In this document: positions 54,754 through 59,221 of the stretch, piece by piece
Layout: every line of letters begins with the position of its first letter
How positions within the stretch are numbered: position 1 is the stretch's first letter
Assembly (NCBI GenBank): GCA_903830915.1
Contig: CAIKVR010000030.1
Span: forward strand, 1-59,221
DNA length: 59,221 nucleotides
Origin: an uncultured Bacteroidales bacterium
Lineage (GTDB): Bacteria > Bacteroidota > Bacteroidia > Bacteroidales > Paludibacteraceae
Direction: 5' to 3'
Notes under the pieces: generated by a model
Told to the model about the DNA's origin: nothing
Database searches by the model: none
Seen by the model: only the letters and a program-made list of their open reading frames with translations
Position numbers and translations under genes: made by a program

Positions 54754-57700
54754 TTACAACACTACTTTTACTGTAGATACTTTAGCTCCATTTTGAATAC
54801 GAACCATATAAACACCCTTGTTGTCCACATTGATATGTAACAATTCAGCACCTGCACTTTGAATCGATTTGATTGCAGATCCTTTTATGTCAAATACCGT
54901 GACTGTAGATGCACTATTTAATGCGGAGAGGTCAGCTACTATTTGACCGTTATTGCTATAAACATGTACGTTTTCTACTGAGTTTTTAGTAATACCTGTA
55001 TTGCCGCCAGTACTTGGTGCCACCAATGCATAAGTAGTAGCTACATGCAATTCATCCGCTGACATTCCTCCTCCAGTTCCACCACCTGATGTTCCTAATT
55101 TTATATATACAAAAGAAAGATCACTTGTAGTTGTTTGTACAATGGGTGTGCCGGTAGGTGCAGCTCCAGGTGTAGGATTTACATACAATGTAACCGTGGT
55201 AGTGGCTGCAAAATCAATTTTACATACTAAGAATACCGCTTCATTGACCACAATCGGAACAGTACTTGGGTATTCTATTGTACCTATTTTAAGGCCCCAA
55301 TAGGTGCCTCCAAAAGCTCCGATACTGAATAAACAAGTAGCATCCAATCCTATACCACCACCTAAATATGCTGTTTTCGAGGTGGTCTGAGGTCGTAAAA
55401 TGATACTCAGCCAAAGTGTCTTACCTGCAAGTCCAAGCTGCTTACTACTCGCCGTCAGATAATCGGCATACGGAGAATTCCAGTCACGGTTAACTTCACG
55501 TAGTACGGTACTAACCCATGCAGCAGTACCTAAGTAGTAATTTCCTGTCTGTAGCAAACCGGAAACAACAAGAGGCGAAGCAGTTGCTATACCATTATTT
55601 GCGCCTCCAAATGTAGCTCCACTTCCTCCAACCGATGCCCATGCACCTTTCCAGTTAGCAGCATCGTAGCTAAAATCTGTCGCTCCAAGCGGATAATTAA
55701 ACCCTTCATACAGATTGGGAGCTCCTACAACAGGCACAACAGTAGCGGAAGTGGTAGCAGTTACAGGATCGGTGGCAACAGCACTACCAAAACCATCTTT
55801 TGCGATTACCGTAAAACTATACAAGGTAGAGGCGGCAAGTCCATTAACAGTATAAGTAGTATTAGTAGTATTACTTCCAGCCACCAATACGCCACCCTTA
55901 TATACATCATAAGTAGTAGTTCCTACAACATTTACGCTGGCATTCCAGTTCAACACTACAGAAGAGCTGGTGATAGTTCCCACGGCTAGTCCGGTAGGAG
56001 TTGTTGGTGCAGCAGCATCCACAACAGGAGCCGAAGTAGTGGCCGTTACGGGATCGGTAGCAACTGCACTTCCAAAACCATCTTTTGCGATTACCGTAAA
56101 ACTATATAAAGTAGATGGGGTGAGTCCTGTAACAGTATAAGTAGTATTAGTAGTATTACTTCCAGCCACCAATACACCACCTTGATACACATCATAAGTA
56201 GTAGTACCCACTGCATTTACGCTGGCATTCCAGTTCAATACTACAGAAGCACTGGTTATAGCACCCACTGTAAGTCCGGTAGGTGTTGTTGGAGGAGCTG
56301 TATCAGGAATATTCATCGGTGCCACATCGGCATAGCTTGTTCCAAAACGGATTTCGTCCAATCCCATTTGGTTGGAACCTACACCAAAGGTCATACCGAG
56401 GGTTTTAAATTCAATGTTTGAAGTAGTAGTTCCAATCACTGGCGTTCCTGTGGGCGCATTACCCGGAGCTGGATTTACATAAAGGGTTACCGTATTTGTT
56501 GCACCAAAATCAACTTTTGCAACCAAAAAGGCTGGTGTATTGTTCACTACCGGTATCGTACTCATATTGTACGTCCTGGCCACATCCCACCCGAAGGCAA
56601 ATCCCCAATAGGCACCTCCAAAACAACCAAAATCTACTTTTTGATCGCCATTGTTGGTGTACCATCCAATACCACTGTTACTAAAGGAGACACTACAGCT
56701 TTTGTTATTACTTTGTGGACGAATGATGGTACTGAACCAAAGGGTGGTACCAGCTTTTCCAATATTACCACTGGCATTGAGGTAGTTCTTAAAAGCACCA
56801 GCAGCAGAGATGTCCAATGGTCGACCACAACCAGAGTAGCCCTGACCTAATTTCATATAATTACCTGAGGCACGTAAATTGGTCACTGTAATAGGAGTGG
56901 TATTATCAACAGCAAATTCATCCACTGTATTGCTCGTTGGATCTTGCACTACCCAACCTTGTTTCCATCCACGACCACCATTAAGATCGGTAATGGCTGA
57001 CTTAACATAGTCAAAACCTTCGTAACATAAAGCTGTTTCGGCTGCCGGAACGGCTGGCATAGCCAACACGGTGATAACGACTTTTTCGGTATTCAAGCTG
57101 CGAAGTTGTTCGGCATTGTCCACAGCCTGTAGAGTCACTTCATAAACACCCGGTGTGGTAAACGTATAATCGAAACCATTGCTCACTTCCGTAGCCAAAT
57201 TGGTAGCAGCACCTTGTAGTTTTACCACCCAGTCGTAACCGAGTACGAAGTCCCCTGGGTCGGGATCGGAACTAGAGCGACCATCGAAACTCACTTTATA
57301 AGGCGCATAGCCGGCATTGCCCGGACTAAATTTCATTACTGCAACTGGTGGATGATTAACTTGCGTAACCGTAACTACACAGGGAGCAGTAAACAATCCA
57401 TTCACAGAACTAACCGAGATAGTAGCCACCCCTTTTTTAACACCAGTAACAAGTCCGGTGGCACTTACTGTGGCAATGCTAGGATCCGAACTGGACCAGA
57501 GCACGTTTTTATTGGTAGCACCGGCAGGAGAAATGGTAGCAGTAAGTGTTTCGGTAGCTGCCACCACTATATTGGTAGTTGATTTATTCAAAGCAATACC
57601 TGTCACGGCAGTTCCATTATTCACTACGGTTACGGCACATACCGCTTGTTTTCCACCATCGGTAGTGGTTACCGTTATATTGGCAGTTCCCACAGCATTG

Positions 57701-58737
57701 GCAGTCACCACACCGTTCAGGACACTGGCTACGGCATCGTTGGAGCTTCCCCAACTTACCGCTTTATTGGCCGCATTGGAAGGAGTGAAAATAGGCGTTA
57801 AAGTGGCGGTTTTGGTAGTGTTCAATTCTATTGCTGAAGCATTGAGCGCAACCGAAAGCACTGGCGCAGCACCAAAATAGGTAATGCCAGTCAAAGTAGA
57901 TTTGGCAATAATCACATCTTTCACAGCCTGATGAATATAAGGCAAGGCAGCGGCAGGGATGGTGCCAAAATCACCAGGCACACCCAATCCGGCAGGGTCA
58001 TCGTGGTAGGCCATGGCGTACATCACGCAAGAGGCAATGTAAGAACCAAATCCTTTCATGTGAATGCCATCGGAGTAAACTCCCCAAATAGAAGTTATAC
58101 CTGCAGCGGCCAAAAAAGCTGCATTATTATTAAGTTGGTACATCACCTCGCCTATGGGCACCATGCGTATTTTGGCCGCAGTGGCTGGGTAATCGGTTCG
58201 CAAAACTGCGGTAAGATCTTCGTAATACTTACGGGTCTCAACGCCTGTTTGACTCAACCACGCATCGTTATACTGCTGCTGGGTAGCCACTAATTCAGAT
58301 ATATTACCCGGTGTGCGTGGCCAGTGTGCATATATAAAAACTTCACAGTCAGGACTTTTTGATTTAATCAGATTGTAAAAATTGGCGCACATGATGCGAT
58401 CGCCATCAACCCCTTCTATCCCCCTGTCAAAAGGCTGAAGGGAGAGTATATCCCAGCTGTAAACCGTAAATGCATTGTCGGGATTACCGTAAGGTTGTTC
58501 TGTGAATCCCCCTGTTGTTCGGGCATCCCAAAGATAGGATAATGGAGCTCCAGGTATCATTAGGCGCGACCAGGTATCCACATTTCCACGCGACTGCACA
58601 ATGGATTTAAGGCCTTGATAATTCATGGCATCAGTAACGCTGTTGCCGACAAAAAACATGCGCTGGGTTTGTTGAGCCTGCAGGGTAAGAAAAAGACAGC
58701 AAAGCGCTATCATTAGAGAGATGATTTTTTTGTTCAT
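54754..58737 (-). CDS. Multimodular SGNH-type esterase-like protein, T9SS-secreted
   Basis: 1327 residues from the ATG at 58737 (an upstream ATG at 58797 would put 20 residues before the signal peptide). Modules: signal peptide; SGNH-hydrolase-like domain (about 25-290) with Ser33 in VGNSVTD and Asp223/His226 in YSDGIHMKG; two BIG2 domains (about 293-475); PKD domain (478-580); LamG-like jelly roll; two almost identical FnIII domains; second LamG-like jelly roll; T9SS domain ending KVSTVKVVL. The SGNH triad residues fit a carbohydrate esterase, but a canonical GDSL block is modified (GNS). Both jelly rolls share the signature LYVNP, PG, APTGTP. Probably a large surface enzyme acting on acetylated glycans; substrate unknown. 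Confidence 0.78.
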   Translation of the reverse strand: MNKKIISLMIALCCLFLTLQAQQTQRMFFVGNSVTDAMNYQGLKSIVQSRGNVDTWSRLMIPGAPLSYLWDARTTGGFTEQPYGNPDNAFTVYSWDILSLQPFDRGIEGVDGDRIMCANFYNLIKSKSPDCEVFIYAHWPRTPGNISELVATQQQYNDAWLSQTGVETRKYYEDLTAVLRTDYPATAAKIRMVPIGEVMYQLNNNAAFLAAAGITSIWGVYSDGIHMKGFGSYIASCVMYAMAYHDDPAGLGVPGDFGTIPAAALPYIHQAVKDVIIAKSTLTGITYFGAAPVLSVALNASAIELNTTKTATLTPIFTPSNAANKAVSWGSSNDAVASVLNGVVTANAVGTANITVTTTDGGKQAVCAVTVVNNGTAVTGIALNKSTTNIVVAATETLTATISPAGATNKNVLWSSSDPSIATVSATGLVTGVKKGVATISVSSVNGLFTAPCVVTVTQVNHPPVAVMKFSPGNAGYAPYKVSFDGRSSSDPDPGDFVLGYDWVVKLQGAATNLATEVSNGFDYTFTTPGVYEVTLQAVDNAEQLRSLNTEKVVITVLAMPAVPAAETALCYEGFDYVKSAITDLNGGRGWKQGWVVQDPTSNTVDEFAVDNTTPITVTNLRASGNYMKLGQGYSGCGRPLDISAAGAFKNYLNASGNIGKAGTTLWFSTIIRPQSNNKSCSVSFSNSGIGWYTNNGDQKVDFGCFGGAYWGFAFGWDVARTYNMSTIPVVNNTPAFLVAKVDFGATNTVTLYVNPAPGNAPTGTPVIGTTTSNIEFKTLGMTFGVGSNQMGLDEIRFGTSYADVAPMNIPDTAPPTTPTGLTVGAITSASVVLNWNASVNAVGTTTYDVYQGGVLVAGSNTTNTTYTVTGLTPSTLYSFTVIAKDGFGSAVATDPVTATTSAPVVDAAAPTTPTGLAVGTITSSSVVLNWNASVNVVGTTTYDVYKGGVLVAGSNTTNTTYTVNGLAASTLYSFTVIAKDGFGSAVATDPVTATTSATVVPVVGAPNLYEGFNYPLGATDFSYDAANWKGAWASVGGSGATFGGANNGIATASPLVVSGLLQTGNYYLGTAAWVSTVLREVNRDWNSPYADYLTASSKQLGLAGKTLWLSIILRPQTTSKTAYLGGGIGLDATCLFSIGAFGGTYWGLKIGTIEYPSTVPIVVNEAVFLVCKIDFAATTTVTLYVNPTPGAAPTGTPIVQTTTSDLSFVYIKLGTSGGGTGGGMSADELHVATTYALVAPSTGGNTGITKNSVENVHVYSNNGQIVADLSALNSASTVTVFDIKGSAIKSIQSAGAELLHINVDNKGVYMVRIQNGAKVSTVKVVL
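55760..56329 (-). repeat. Tandem 285-bp near-identical FnIII coding repeat
   Basis: Two adjacent FnIII domains of the SGNH protein are encoded by nearly identical DNA with a 285-bp period (95 codons): GTTACAGGATCGGT at 55760 corresponds to GTTACGGGATCGGT at 56045. Differences are mostly synonymous. This indicates a recent duplication inside the gene. Confidence 0.8.
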
Positions 58738-58781
58738 GAGAATATTATTAATATGGTTAACTATACGATTATAATTTAAAA

Positions 58782-58816
58782 GAAGAGGTTGGGGCACTCA
58801 TACCTCCAACCTCTTC
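58782..58816 (-). terminator. Terminator of the right-edge T9SS gene
   Basis: 11-bp stem GAAGAGGTTGG / CCAACCTCTTC, followed on the minus strand by TTTT, 44 bp beyond the stop at 58860. The stem core GAGGTTGG/CCAACCTC is the same as in the terminator at 23997-24030. Confidence 0.8.
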
Positions 58817-58859
58817 ATTGTTTTTTTTCTATCTCATAATAAAAATAGAAATTGATTTT

Positions 58860-59221
58860 TTACAATACTACTTTTACTGTAGAAACTTTACCGGCATTTT
58901 TTACTTGAACCAAATAAATACCTTTGTTAGCCACGTTGATAGTCAACAATTCATTACCAGCACTTTGAACGGTTTTGATAACAGCACCTTTGGTGTCGAT
59001 AATTGAAACGGTAGAAGCACCTTTCACGGCAGTTAAGTCAACTGCAATTTGTCCGGCTTTATTATAAACTTGTGCTCCAGTTTCATTTACTTTTGAAACA
59101 CTTGTAGGTGTATCAGCCGTTTTAATACCATTCACCGTAAAGTTTGAAAATTCGATTTCATTACCATAATCTGGTTTGTATGCATGCATGATAACACCTA
59201 CTTCCTGAACGTCGTTAAAAT
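58860..59221 (-). CDS. C-terminal part of a T9SS-secreted protein (5' end outside window)
   Basis: The reading frame stays open from the stop at 58860 to the window edge at 59221, so the ATG at 59189 is internal and the gene starts outside. The visible 120 residues are the end of a beta-sandwich (DVQEVGVIMHAYKPDYGNE, EFSNFTVNGIK) followed by a linker and a T9SS sorting domain (VYNKAGQIAVDLTAVKG, NKGIYLVQVKNAG). That domain is very similar to the one of the preceding protein and both end in KVSTVKVVL. Same strand as the large secreted proteins. The catalytic or binding part cannot be seen. Confidence 0.8.
   Translation of the reverse strand, partial: FNDVQEVGVIMHAYKPDYGNEIEFSNFTVNGIKTADTPTSVSKVNETGAQVYNKAGQIAVDLTAVKGASTVSIIDTKGAVIKTVQSAGNELLTINVANKGIYLVQVKNAGKVSTVKVVL

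Overview
The window comes from a member of the Bacteroidota, most likely the Bacteroidales. It has Bacteroides-type promoters (TAnnTTTG at -7, no Shine-Dalgarno), a SusC/SusD pair, a Bacteroides-type conjugation (tra) operon and six proteins ending in type IX secretion (T9SS) C-terminal sorting domains. Bases 1-32 are not genomic: they match an Illumina read-1 adapter lacking one C. The left edge is therefore a contig end, and the last six codons of the first ORF are artefactual.

Region 1 (33-12560) is a fragment of an integrative conjugative element. A DUF4143-type ATPase gene faces left, with three exact-period 33-bp repeats at its promoter. Then come traE-F-G-I-J-K-L-M-N-O-Q on the + strand, with their own promoter and a rho-independent terminator. 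No traA-D, traP, relaxase, coupling protein or integrase is visible. About 1.5 kb without a credible gene follows, holding a degenerate tandem repeat.

Region 2 (12569-40442, all on the - strand) is a polysaccharide utilisation locus in three transcription units. (i) Esterase, GH2 beta-mannosidase-like, esterase, GH97 and GH116. (ii) SusC, SusD, surface lipoprotein and a CBM9/DOMON-like T9SS protein, closed by a terminator. (iii) GH130 mannosylglucose phosphorylase, exported AGE-family epimerase, CE7 acetyl esterase, GPH sugar symporter, GH3 and GH94 cellobiose phosphorylase. The set fits acetylated (galacto)glucomannan: esterases deacetylate, GH97 could remove alpha-galactose, an epimerase could turn mannobiose into mannosyl-glucose for GH130, and GH94/GH3 handle cello-oligosaccharides. 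No recognised endo-mannanase is in the window.

Region 3 (40826-45431) holds an AraC-type regulator, an intact Ser-type sulfatase and three decayed genes: a CBM9-like protein with one nonsense codon, an orphan CBM6 tail, and a GH43-CBM6 gene with four in-frame stops and an apparent internal deletion. Region 4 (45555-59221) holds very large T9SS-secreted modular proteins: a 1969-aa GH30 protein, a 918-aa clan-A-like putative glycosidase I cannot place in a family, a 1328-aa SGNH-esterase-like protein, and the tail of one more.

The most striking signal is a 35-bp element present four times upstream of a -7 box with almost invariant spacing (22-23 bp), in front of all three PUL operons and the GH30 gene. 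It looks like the activator site of a regulon joining the PUL to the distant GH30 gene.
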